Source: Paracyclopina nana (Eukaryota; Arthropoda; Copepoda; Cyclopoida; Cyclopettidae). Taken from it: a stretch of DNA of 64,000 bases. Within the stretch, counting starts at the first letter, position 1, and each line of letters opens with the position of its first letter. The DNA lies in assembly GCA_019096065.1 (NCBI GenBank), contig JAGUCH010000002.1, positions 4,228,501 through 4,292,500 of the forward strand, written 5' to 3'. The notes under the pieces are model-generated. The model did not search any database. It saw only the letters and a list, made by a program, of their open reading frames with translations, and had not been told where the DNA came from. Shown in pieces: positions 17,601 to 28,249 of this stretch. Both the position numbers and the translations under genes were made by a program.

Positions 17601-20600
17601 TCGTTCGGCTTGTCGAACCTTAGTTCGATGCCTTGCTTGCCTAATGGCAGCTTTGTTTTTTTCGCCAATTTTAACTTTCGGCATTTTGGAAGCTGCGAGA
17701 ATTTTCACGATTTTCCGCGTCGTCTGCTGATACCAATAATCGGCGGGGCGACAAGAAAAAAGTAAAAATTTTCAAAATTCTCAAAAATGACTACTTTCTA
17801 TTGCCAAACCATTTCTAAAACTTATTTGATGGTAGCATGCATATAAGCAATAATTTTAAAAAATATTAATTTTTTTCGCATCGACTATTATAGATTTTAC
17901 TATTAGCGACTTCGATAAGGCTTCTTTCACGAATTTAACGTCAACTGAACCTTTTTTTGGATTCAAAGTGCATAGAAACCATTAAATTACTATTTATATT
18001 AATGATTCAGTTAATAATTATGCCAGCTTCATTGCATTTTCAGACATGACTTTCTTGGAAGCCGAAAGAAAATCGCTAACGGTTATTGCAGCTTGGCGGA
18101 AAAAATAACGCCATAACAGCCCAGCCGCCTAAGCAGCCCTGACTGCCGATTCTGCCGAATCAGCCCAGATAGGACGCTACTGTCAGCTGTCGAATTTCCG
18201 CTTTCCGGCAGTCGCAGTTTGAAAATTCTCGCGAAACGACGCCATTTTTCGAAATCGCAGAAAATCCGACGAATCCGCCTTCGAATTAGTTCGAAAATGC
18301 CTCCGAAGACCGCCAAGCAGGCCAAGAGTGCCCCCAAAGTCTACACGACTCCACCGGACTGCCCAAGCGTGGTTTATGGGCAATATATTGTCATCGCCTT
18401 GAAGGACGAAAATCCCGTCTCGACGCTTCCCGCTGATCAGCGATTTGAAAAGGGAAAAAAAGGATTCAAGGACATCATGGGCTTCTTTCCGTACCTCAAG
18501 CTCAATCCGGCCCAAAGGATGAAGACAGGAAAGTTCCTGCTGGATGAACGCGACGGATACAAGGAGATGTCCGTTTTCTGCCGTGTGGAAGACCGTAAGT
18601 TGCTTTTTTTTTGCTTTCAAAGTCAATTGAATCAATATATGTTTGGCGTAGGTATTGAGGAGCACCGAGTCAGCTCATTGATCGCGGATTTGAATAGCCG
18701 CTTTCAAGGATTGCCGTTCGCCGATCGCGCAAAGTTGAAAATGACTTTGATTCGCAATTTCGGCGAAAAAATGCTGAAAGACTGGTCCTACAACGAACGG
18801 GACCCGATCAAGGGTAAAATAATTTACACCAAGTGGAACGAGGTTGGAACCCGTTCCAAAACCCTTGAGAGATTGCCTCAGTCTGGCGCCAACGTCACCG
18901 AAAGTGACAATGATTCCGATCCTGATGGCATCTTCATGAAAAAGCGAAAGGGATCCAGCAAGAAGCTGTCCAGCTCGGAGTGCTCGTCCACTGCCCCGAC
19001 GCCAAAGAAGGATGAAACGAAATCGGTACGTATGCTGAAATTCATCTTATATGCGAAGCAATTCCAATCTCTCTTTGTAGGCCAAGTCTGGGACGCCAAA
19101 GATTTTGGACAATCCGTTCTTTACACCGGCCAAGACTTCTCAAGTGAAGAAGGATGTCAGCGGCGGAAAGAAGAGTGGCACCATTGCTTTGCCTGCTGGA
19201 AAAAGTCCTGCCAGCAAATCCTCGGCCGAAAAGAAGAGTGCTTCCAAAGCTGAAGCAAAGAAGGATGCGACACGGGTGTCTGCTCGGACAAGCGGCAAAA
19301 GGAGGCATGTCTCCGAAAGCGATTCCGACAGCAGCGACGACTCCATCAAGTACGTTGGCACTCAAGCTGCCAAGTCGCCCTTGAAGAAGCCTCATTTGGA
19401 GGCAATGCCAGCGCCCGAGGACATGGAGGTCCAAACTCCCGATCTGCCATCAGCGAGCTCTGGCGAAACTGTCACCAACGTTGAGATTCCTGTAATGGTA
19501 AGTTTGCAATTATTGGCTTTTGATTCGCTTCCAAATGCATAGTTAACTATTTTTAGTCTGAGTTCACCGAGGCTACGCTCATCACAGAGGATCATTTTGA
19601 TGCCAAGATGGACAAGTTCTTGGAGAAGTTTGTCTCCACTTTGTCAACCTCTGATGCTCTTAAGCACTTGGTCAGGCAACAAGTGGAACTTGTCTTCTTG
19701 GAGAGCATGGCTCCTTTCTTGAATGACCTGAAGTACGAGGTGAAGGACGCCATCAAGGATGAGGTTGCGAAGGTCTTGGCGGGGCAAGTCAACATTGCCA
19801 AGCGTGCAGCATTAGCGGTAAGAACATTTTACAACTTTCAAATTGCTTTTGATTGCAAATGTACGAAACTTGGTAGAAATTGATGGAAGACACGAACGCC
19901 ATGAAGACAGCCATTGCTGACTTCAGCGTTGAGCATGCCGCTATTCGTGTGGAGATTGGAAAGCTCCGTGAGTACGAGGCAGATGCTCAATCTAGATGCA
20001 ATGGCATCTTGGCGCGGATGCTCCCGTTTGAGTTTATGGGGCCAGCGGCGGACATCTTCTTTGCTTCGCATTTCGTTCAGGAGAACATCATCCATTTCAT
20101 GAAGGACGACTTGACGAACATGTCTGACAAGGTCAATGTGACCATCGCTTTTGCATTCACCAATGCCTTCTTCACCAGGATGGCTCTCGCTCACCTTGTT
20201 TGGAAGCATCCTCAAAGGTACTTTCGAAGCAATTTCAAATTCAGCGCGATTACATTACCTTTTTTCAGCGAAGAGCAAATGATGTACTACAAGCGTACAA
20301 TGCCAGAGCCTGTGGAACGGATCATCACCACGATTGTCATTCCATTCGTGAAGAAGGAGATGGAACTCCGAAATTCCAACTTGGTGATTGTTTGGAAGAA
20401 GATCCGAAAGGTGATTAGCCGCCGGTTCACGAATTCCAGGACCAAAATGCTTGAGTGGGCCTTCAAAAAGACTTTCACGCCTGAGGAGGGTTTTGAGGCG
20501 TTGTTTAACATCGACAACGAGTTTTGCCTTTACAACGAGGTAAGATCGTGCATTGCTATGTCTATGTCTACGATTGCATTTGTAATTAATCATGCCTTCT

Positions 20601-23600
20601 TTTATGCAGCATGCAGTTCCGCCTGTGGCCATCGACGATCTTGATGCCTACGTGGAGAAGCTCACCAACAACCGTAAGGAAGCCAAAAATGCTTTGTTGG
20701 CCAGCCAGGATGAAAAATGGGTGGATGGCACTACTTTTCCGCCAATGGACAAGGTTTTTGACGGCTTCCGAGGCAAATCGTACACCAGGAAGGTGTGGAG
20801 CAAGTACGACACCATCAAGCTGATTGTTGCAGCCGCTGCTGCTAAAAAGGAAGACGTGACCAAGCTCACGTGGGACGAAATTGACAATGTGCCCGATGTA
20901 AGTACTTTTTAAATCATCCAGTACGCACATTATCTCGCAACGCAATTAGAAGTACTTTTGAAGACGTAAAATTTGCGATTTTAATTATATAACGTGCTTT
21001 CAGTTGAAAGCCGTCTACGAGGAAGTTTTGGTTGACTACCAAAACCAGTTGGACGACCTCGTCAGGGAATTTCCCCATGACCCCGAATACATGGTCAAAA
21101 TTAAGTCCAACTCCAGCAGCGAGGAGCAGAGCGCCGTGCAATCGCCTGTCAAACGTGTTTCGAGGTCGCAGGCAAGTGACGAGTCATCAACCAACGATGA
21201 CGAGCAGGATGATGACGACGAGAGTGTCTTGACCCAAGCTCCAAAGGAAGAGCCTGCTTCGAATGTGACCAGCCGTGACAACACTCCTCCAGTAAGCCCT
21301 TTGCACATTCTGAAAACCTTATTAGCAATCAAAATACCTTTGAAACTTTGGCATATTGCATTACGCAAAAAACCATTCCCACGGAAATCCAATCGTTCGC
21401 TTTTTAGCGTCTTCTAAATTCCTTCCTCTTCCATTTAAGGACAACGCGGACGAGGTTCTTGGTGTGGAAGGTACCAGCTCAACTGATCCTGCCACCATCA
21501 AGGAACAGCTGGCTATCGAAAAGGCCATTAAGAAGGCCATCGAAAAGAAGAAATAAGAAGAGCAAAATTTGGAGGGAAGCTGCAATAGTCCCAAACAGCA
21601 GCTTTCGCAATGCCTTTGGTAGTCATTTCATGAATATGTGCTTTCTCAATATTAGTCACAAGTGACAAGAAAATTCTTAAGTGATATGTAGATATATATT
21701 TGCGGCCTTTTCTATGTAAATAAAAGTACTTTCATGACATTTAAACCGATTCGAATGCATTACTAAGGTCAGTCTTATTTCAAGAAATGCAAGCAAACAA
21801 TAAAAATACATCGTATGCGCTTTGCAAGGCCGTAGAGGACCCTACCAAGGCTGCGAGGCTGGTCAAAAAAGGCTAAAATCGACTTCCTGTCCATTGCGAA
21901 AACCGGTTTTCGAATGGCTTCGAAAGATATTTATTTTCGACTTCCGTCCTTAGCGAAATCGGCTTTCGAAACGATTCCGATGTTGCAGTCTTTTTCATCA
22001 AAACGGCTCTGGAAACAAAAAAAAAAACAACTTTCTTTAGGCTTTTCATAGTCAAAAGAAATCACTTCCAACATGCGACTTTCTGTTGGCTTTTTTGTCA
22101 CGCTCGTAATAATAAGAAATGACTTTGAAAGTTACAACTTTTACCGATTTTTTTTTGACTTTCTTCCGGCTCAGCAACTCCAAAAAGGGTTCGCTGGGAA
22201 GTATGTTGATTGGCGCCAGGAAATAAACAAATTCAACCATGCTACACAACATTCTACCAAAACAGCTCACGTCCCTTGTGATATTGGCTACTTATGCAAT
22301 GATGCCTGCATGCAGTTTTCAGCCCTGTTTCTGCTTGGGTTATTTGAATGAAATTCACTTTTTCAGTAGGTCAGCGTCTTTGGTCGTGACTTCGTTAGGA
22401 CTTCCACATGTTCAGAATGCAACTCCTGGGCAAACGCCAGACTTGTCAGCGCCCAACTCACGTCGAGGATCAGCTCAAAGTGGTTTCCTCGGCGGTCAGG
22501 GGGAAAGAAGGTGATAAAATTGCCAAAAATCCACTAATTAGTCCCTTGAATTCCGTCCTAATTAAAGGCCAAGTTTTTCGACCTCACATTTGACTTGACA
22601 TTGCTATTTCTATGTGTTTGTTCGCACGCCGCGCTCCATTTTCTTTCAGACGAAGCCGAGCCTCTTCCCGAGGGAGTATTTTCGACCTGCTGAACACACC
22701 TTCGAATCAAGCATTGTTGTCAGCCTCAGCTCCAGCCTCAAGACGAGGCTCGAGGCCAAGTATTTCTATCGAACCGGAGCCGGATCCAGATAGTTATGGT
22801 ACTTGAGCAAGCTTTATTGACAGTTCCCCAGAATATGCATGAAAAAATTCAATTTTTCCCCCCTTTAGCTCAATTTGGCGGCATCAATCCCAGCCTTTAC
22901 TTGAATCCCGAGCAATTTGACAAAGAGGAGGTGAGAAGTCATTTTTGATGCAATCTTTTAGTTAATATGGAGAACGTAATTTTCAATAGGAGGATTTCCC
23001 TGAAAACCACCTCGGAAGGGTGTACTACAACATTTATTATGATGAAATTGATGAAGCACTCAATGTGTACATCAAGCGGATCAGAAACCTGCCAAAAGCT
23101 ACTGCTCAAGCTGGAAAAACGAATAAAACTTACATCAAGTGAGGACAGCCTCAACGAGGAGCTAAAAGATTTACTATTTAAAAGCTTTTCCTCCTCCTTT
23201 TCTTTGCAGAATTTGCCTTTTACCTGATGAGAGAAGCGAAAGGAAATGCACTCAACAGGGTGATACATTCGCCGAGCTCAACCCGACATTCTCGGAAAAT
23301 GTGGTATTTCAGGTAGCGCTTTTTTCGTCTTGCAATTTTAATGCGCGCATTTGCTGCCTTTTAACGCTCTTTCGACAACCTTGATGTTGAGCGCGCCAAG
23401 TTCCATAAATACGAGCCATAAAAGTTCGTGCATAATGTCGAGCTCATTTACTACCACTCTAGTTGATCAGTGAGCTGAGTTAAGCTAAAGCGCGAGTAGC
23501 AATAGCTTGCGCGAGCTGCGCATGCGCAATGACTAGTGCGGTGGCCGCGACGCGGCACGCCATGGCGACAAGAGTAGGCTACAATTGCTGGCATGGCGCT

Positions 23601-25640
23601 TCTTGAGCAAAAAGCATGCCACGGTCATCACATGACAATCAATCATCTTGCATCCTTTGAAGGCTTTATAGCGAACAAGTATGACAAGGCTTCATTTTTC
23701 TTTGATAAGCTCGCTCAAGAGGCGCGCAAGACTTTGAAAACAAGGGCTGCAATTTTTGCAATTTTGAGCCTCGCATCCATTTGCATCATTAAAAATAGTG
23801 GGGGCCCTTTCAATTGCCATGGAAGCAACCTTCACTTGGTTTTCACCTCATGAGTCTTCCAGGTTTCGCCGCAAAACTTGTGGGGAAGAATTCTTCGCAT
23901 CCATGTGTACAACATAGACGTCAATAGGAAGCATCGAGTATTGGGCCAAACTCTGCTTGATTTAGCTGATGTAGACCTTTCCCAGGGAAAATTGGTAAGC
24001 CCCATGAAAGAATGCTAAGTGTGCCCAATTTGGAGTCTGCGCCCTTTTTTCAGAACCTCACAGCTGATCTGCAAAAGTTCATCAATCTCAACGATTTGCC
24101 AGAACTGCTCCTGTCTGTATGCTACAATGCGACCTTGCTCAGGCTAACAGTCAACGTGGTGGAAGGCAAGAATTTCAAGGCAAGCATAGACCTTTTTCTC
24201 TTTTATCTACTACGTGAGAAAATAACGACCGCGAGAGAAAGCAAATAACCCACACAGGAGGATCTCGCGCTTGATCCACTTAATTGAGACGAATTCGTGG
24301 AAAAAATGGTACTTCTTGAGAAAGTTTTTCCTATGTGGGCTGCTGGTAGTCGTAGTAATTCTAGATGGTCCCAAGGGAACAACTAGTGGTCCAACTCGTA
24401 GTATGAAAAATAATTCTTACTATTTCCGTGCTCAGAGGTTATGAGTGCGGTACGGCAACGAGCGAGCATAATTCAGCCATATTGTGTACCAGCGAGCCAA
24501 ATGAGCCACATTTTTACCCTTATTGTTTGTTCCAGAGTATCAACTCGGATAGCGCACCTGATACTTACGTCAAGTTGACGTTGATGAATCAAGCTAAGGT
24601 AAATGACTTTCAATTATACATAAGATTGTCGTTCGACCGAAACAAACGCATCATATTAAGGAGAAAGTTTAAGCAACGAAGCTATTATTTTTGTGTGAAA
24701 TTGATATTGCTAGTGAATGTAACACATAGCGCCCACCACGCAATGCGTGTACTACTTATAATGTAAAAATATAGCTGATCCTTTTTTGGCTATAAAGCTA
24801 TCATGCCTAGGAAAAGGTCTAATGCACTAATTAATCCTTAGATTTCGCGGCGAATGAAAGCATATAATGCTAAATCGGTTTTCGAATTGAATGCAACGCA
24901 TAAAAAGCAGAGCTAATCCCTTTTTGGATCTACTTAAGCAGATTGTTGTGCCAATCAATGAGCCTAATGAAAAAAAATCTTGCCATATCCTCGAATAATC
25001 CTCTAGTACTCTTACCAGGAGGTTAAACGTAAGAAGACGGAAATTGTGAAGAAAAGCAATAATCCTGCTTTCCAAGAGTCGTTCAACTTCAAGGCGGATG
25101 AAAAAGACGTGGAAACTTTTGGAGTCAGAGTAACGGCGATGCAGCACATGCCTTTCCCGGAAAAAGGTAATTATCAGCTCTCAAGTCCGAATAAATCCTT
25201 GTTCAATTTTAGCCTGAACAATTGCTCGAAATGCTCCATTTGGTTGCCACTCGATGCAAGCAGTCAGAAGACTTATTATTTTTCGCAATAATAAGGAAGA
25301 AGAATGCAAAATGAAATAGGCAATATTTTCTAATTTCCGCTACTTTCTAGATAAGCCTCTAGGCTTCACTGTTCTGGGAGGCATGATGTTCGCTCGAGGC
25401 ACTGGCAAAGACCATTGGGACGAAGTGATGAAAAACCAAAAGTCGTACATCCAGAAGTGGCACAAGCTGCAGGACCTCGTGGATCACACAGACAACTCTC
25501 TGGATTTGCCTGAGACAGGGCCTCCTGGTGGAGGCAATCGTAGCAGGCGAGGAAGCTCATTTCTGAATCCTGGCCTGGATGTGAATCATCGCAGGCAGAG
25601 AAGCGCTTCCGTTTGCACCTTGGCAGGTGGCAAAAAATAA
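11656..25640 (+). CDS. Synaptotagmin-like tandem C2 protein
   Basis: Exons: 11656-11699, 12143-12481, 12723-12806, 22367-22510, 22650-22798, 22869-22930, 22990-23138, 23210-23312, 23863-23994, 24054-24179, 24536-24598, 25019-25166, 25351-25640. All phases match, giving about 610 aa. Residues 1-274 are Ser/Pro/Arg-rich and disordered, with no transmembrane segment, so the protein is probably soluble like Doc2/rabphilin or Syt17. C2A spans about 275-402 (ALNVYIKRIRNLP, ICLLPDERS, LNPTFSENVVF). C2B spans about 403-525 (LLLSVCYNATLLRLTV, DTYVKLTL, NNPAFQESFNF, then GKDHWDEVM and WHKLQ). The usual Ca2+-binding aspartates of the C2 loops are mostly missing. The likely role is phospholipid or SNARE-linked membrane trafficking. 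Intron 3 (12807-22366) holds the whole transposon. The intron at 24180 starts with GC. The first exon is the least certain; subfamily is unresolved. Confidence 0.8.
12551..12630. repeat. Perfect 13-bp inverted repeat (hairpin)
   Basis: GCCTCTGGCGCCA at 12551-12563 is matched by its exact reverse complement at 12618-12630, separated by 54 bp that include TTACGTAACA. It lies in intron 2 of the synaptotagmin-like gene. It may be a small MITE remnant or a structured intronic element. Confidence 0.55.
14292..14307 (+). repeat. Left terminal inverted repeat of the transposon
   Basis: Sixteen bases identical to the reverse complement of 22183-22198. Outside it is AA (14290-14291), as outside the right end (22199-22200). 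Confidence 0.88.
14747..17684 (-). CDS. Transposase of the CACTA/EnSpm-like element
   Basis: Exon 1 is 17521-17684 (start at MPKVKIGEKNK) and exon 2 is 14747-17456, joined in phase 2 across a 64-bp intron, giving about 957 aa. The N-terminus is basic, followed by a long Asp/Glu/Ser-rich segment. The C-terminal half carries blocks typical of animal 'transposase domain-containing' CACTA-like proteins: DLFLDGVPLCKSSD, then NGYGSCEMCKVHGEW (a Cys pair of CXXC type), then DPMHNISLGVCRQLMRL. I expect the DDE acidic triad to include the Asp residues in the first and third blocks, but I cannot place all three with certainty. The role is cutting and joining element ends. No frameshift or premature stop is seen in 2.9 kb, so it may still be functional or only recently inserted. 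Confidence 0.85.
17685..18296. promoter_or_regulatory. Divergent intergenic region of the transposon
   Basis: About 610 bp between the two divergent start codons. It contains one copy of the subterminal 15-mer GACTTTCTTGGAAGC followed by CGAAAGAAA (18048-18072), the same arrangement found near the left end. A shared bidirectional promoter with binding sites for an element-encoded protein is a plausible reading. Confidence 0.4.
18297..21556 (+). CDS. Second transposon-encoded protein, function unknown
   Basis: Nine exons join in phase: 18297-18594, 18652-19025, 19081-19497, 19557-19817, 19877-20217, 20269-20539, 20610-20897, 21004-21291, 21440-21556, giving about 884 aa. An AATAAA lies at 21719-21724. 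The start (MPPKTAKQAKSAPK) is basic. A globular-looking segment spans about 20-200, then Lys/Ser/Asp-rich linkers (nuclear-type, SESDSDSSDDS), a helical region around residues 360-650, and an acidic then lysine-rich tail. I recognise no known domain. By analogy with two-gene CACTA elements (TNPA-like proteins that bind subterminal repeats) it could be the DNA-binding partner of the transposase. That is inference only. It is intact and lies wholly inside the terminal repeats, on the opposite strand from the transposase. Confidence 0.8.
22183..22198 (-). repeat. Right terminal inverted repeat of the transposon
   Basis: AAAAGGGTTCGCTGGG, the exact reverse complement of 14292-14307, followed by AA. 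Confidence 0.88.
24180..24535 (+). other. GC-AG intron in the synaptotagmin-like gene
   Basis: The exon ends ...AATTTCAAG and the intron begins GCAAGC; the acceptor is TTGTTCCAG. Phase 0 is kept on both sides, and no GT donor nearby preserves the C2B reading (GKNFK then SINSDSAPDTYVK). Confidence 0.7.
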
Positions 25641-26301
25641 TGATGGACGAATTTCTAGAGCCGACTCCACTTCTGAACATAACCAGCATGCAGTAGTGGC
25701 ATCTCGGCCCCTAGAGCTTTCTTGGCTGTAAACTTTATTGTGAAGATGCAAATAACATATACGGATTAACGTTTTGTCTGCGATTCTATGCGCGCTCCAA
25801 TGTGAAGTGTATAATACAGGGTCACGGAGAAAATTCCACTCACTCTAGCTGTCATGAGCAAATAGTGAAATTTTCCATTGCATATGAAGATTAGCAACAG
25901 CAGAGAATTGCAGTATGTTTTAGCAGTAACAATTATGTAATTGTGGGCACCGCATAATTCTATTTGATAATTATACATAGTGCGCTCCCAATGAGCAAAT
26001 GAGTTCATGGCTTGGTGCAATGAACTCCTGAAAGTAATTAAGTAATTTTGCACCCAAGAGGAGGAAGAAAAAACCTGTCGAGGTGGAAACCTATAATCTT
26101 TGCACTTGACGTACAGCTGTTGTAATAGCATTGCTGTCTTCGTGATTGGAAAACATCTGAGCTTTATGAGGAATTTGGAACAAAGGCAATTTTTCAAGTA
26201 AGTCTTCTCGACTATTAGCCCGGTGGAAATTAGTGTAGCCATCCATTGTGCTTAAGGAACCCCAGCAAGGATAAGGATAGGGGCATTACCAAGATTTAAG
26301 G
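25641..26301. other. Intergenic: 3'UTR of synaptotagmin-like gene and upstream region of the transporter
   Basis: AT-rich, with no convincing exon on either strand. A 158-codon minus-strand frame at 25766-26242 exists but has no recognisable domain and lies where UTRs are expected. Confidence 0.4.
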
Positions 26302-28108
26302 ATGGAGGCTGCACATGGACTGAGCAGAAATCGGATCATTTTCATGGTCGTTGTCTTTGCCATGGGTAAGCCTGCTTTTTTCCACTTTGAATTCAAGAAG
26401 CTACGAAAATATTTGCAATAAAGGCCCTTTATGCGTGGCTTTCTCCAAGGTCTTTTCTAAACACATATACATACTAGTGTGGAATTTCCCGAAAAAGTCC
26501 ACAAAACGGCTAAGAAGGGCTTTAAAAATGTCTGCGTAAATCCTTTTGAAAGAGGTCACACTAAAGCAGCCCAAGTTGCTTTCACCTTTTTTTAGTCTAT
26601 GTTGGATGGGGCCTTTTATTGTCACTTCAGCCTCCATTTTACCCTAGCGAGGCTGCCAAAAGAGGCGCGACCCCAAGTCAATATGGTTTTGTGTTTGGAA
26701 TTGCTAATTTGGCTGCATTCATCTTTGCTCCCATCTTTGGAAGATTCGGGGCTAAAATAGGGCCCAAATTGCTCTACAATTCTGGAGCTTTCACGCAAGG
26801 CATTGTAGGGCTTTCATTTGGATTTCTGGCTTTTATTGAAAATAAGGAGCTGTTTCTGGGCCTCTCCTACTTTCTCAGGTTGGCAACTGCTTCGAATAAA
26901 ATCCATAGGAAAATGCTTACATTCTGATATGTTAGGTTTATGGATGGGGTGGCTGATGCAGCTGCTTGGGGAGCAGGAGTGTCAATTTTAATGAAACTTT
27001 TCCCAAGTAAAGTTTCCACAATCATGGCATGGACAGAAATGCTGTTCGGCCTTGGCTACATGCTAGGTGAGGCAGCCAATGAAACTTTTGGCACTTTATG
27101 CAGCATGTATGCTTTTAGGCCCAACTGTGGGATCATCTTTGTACCAAGTGGGAGGATTTTTATTGCCATTTTTGGTGGTTGGAATCTGGTGCACCATTGG
27201 GGCCGTGGGAGTTCTCTTTGCCATACCAACCGTTAAAGTGAGCCCTGAAATCGAAGACGGGCGGAAAAAGCTGAAATTAACGGATTTGGCCAAGGTAACG
27301 CTGCGCAAATCATAACCTAAGTTGCACGATTGGAAAAATTACACGTTATAGCATCCCTCGATTTTCATGCCTTTTGTCGACAACTTTATTTGCTTTTGTG
27401 GCAATGGAATGATTGAATCTATGTTAGAACCTCATTTAAAAGCAGCTGGCGCCACTCAAACTCAAGTTGGACTGACGTTTTTGGTCTTGGGTGGAGTCTA
27501 CATGGCTGCCACGCCAATCACTGGATTTGTAAGCTAAAAGGGATTATGCAACTCCTTTCAAGCCTTTCTAATTGTACACTATTGCATTTTGTGTAGGTTT
27601 GCGACAGGATAAAGTATCCCATTGTTGTGTCATGTGTGGGCAATGCTTGCATGGCTTTGGCTTTCGTATTCTTGGGCCCGGTGCCTTTCATAAATTTGCT
27701 CCCCTCAACAGCTTTGATTCAGGGCTCAGTGGCCATAATTGGTTTTGGCTACGCTCTGGTCATGGTGTCCACTTTTGGCAGGGCTCAAAGTGCGGCCTTG
27801 AGAAAAGGCTTCAATGACGACCTCGACACTTACCTGCTCATCTCAGGTTCACACTTTCAATCAATTACTGTTCAGGGTAGAAGTAATGTTTAAGCTATTC
27901 AGGCATGTGGTCAACTGCGTTCTACTTTGGCAACTTTTTGGGCCCCACCGTGGCTGGAATCACCGTGGAAAAATACGGTTTTAGGGCGACTACTATTGGC
28001 TTTTTCGCGCTCAACCTTGGCATCCTTTTAGTGGACATTTGCGAGTTCTTCAACACGGTCAGAGAGACGAAAAAGTATGAGGTCAAAGGATATGAACAAT
28101 TGGAATAA
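26302..28108 (+). CDS. SLC18B1: SLC18B1-like MFS transporter
   Basis: Seven exons join in phase: 26302-26365, 26596-26878, 26936-27066, 27119-27294, 27352-27528, 27597-27846, 27903-28108, giving about 428 aa. The protein is very hydrophobic with a 12-helix major-facilitator layout. Family features are QPPFYPSEAAKRGATPSQYG after helix 1, FGRFGAKIGPK in the first cytoplasmic loop, RFMDGVADAAAWGAG in helix 4, and GLGYMLGPTVGSSLYQVGG in helix 5. SLC18B1 proteins are proton-coupled vesicular polyamine transporters related to VMAT/VAChT, so this one probably loads polyamines or related amines into vesicles. The stop codon faces the end of the minus-strand SH3 adaptor 142 bp away (convergent pair). 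Confidence 0.88.
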
Positions 28109-28249
28109 GGATCTTTATAGTAGTAGCTCATGTATGACATTATATAATTATGGGGATAAATGTCGAAAATACTTTTTGTCTCTGTTGTCGCATACCAGGA
28201 GATTTTTTGTCAATTACTGGAGAAACGGAGTAATCATATAGTAGCATAA

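Larger units (their letters stand above)
14292..22198. mobile_element. Complete CACTA/EnSpm-like DNA transposon with two divergent genes
   Basis: The element is bounded by perfect 16-bp terminal inverted repeats (CCCAGCGAACCCTTTT at 14292-14307, reverse complement at 22183-22198). Similarity continues imperfectly for about 10 more bases. Both ends are flanked by AA, compatible with a 2-bp target duplication. Inside each end are several copies of a subterminal motif around GACTTTCTT/AAGAAAGTC. The 15-mer GACTTTCTTGGAAGC occurs at 14525 and again at 18048, between the two genes. A minus-strand transposase (14747-17684) and a plus-strand second gene (18297-21556) diverge from the centre, and both are open through all exons. 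Animal CACTA-like elements commonly have a transposase plus a second protein with subterminal repeats, so the layout fits. The terminal CCC is not the classic CACTA, so the exact superfamily branch is uncertain. The element sits in an intron of the synaptotagmin-like gene. Confidence 0.88.

Noticed and set aside
25766..26242. 158-codon minus-strand frame
   Set aside because: No domain, no splice partner, unremarkable composition, and placed where UTRs of the flanking plus-strand genes are expected.
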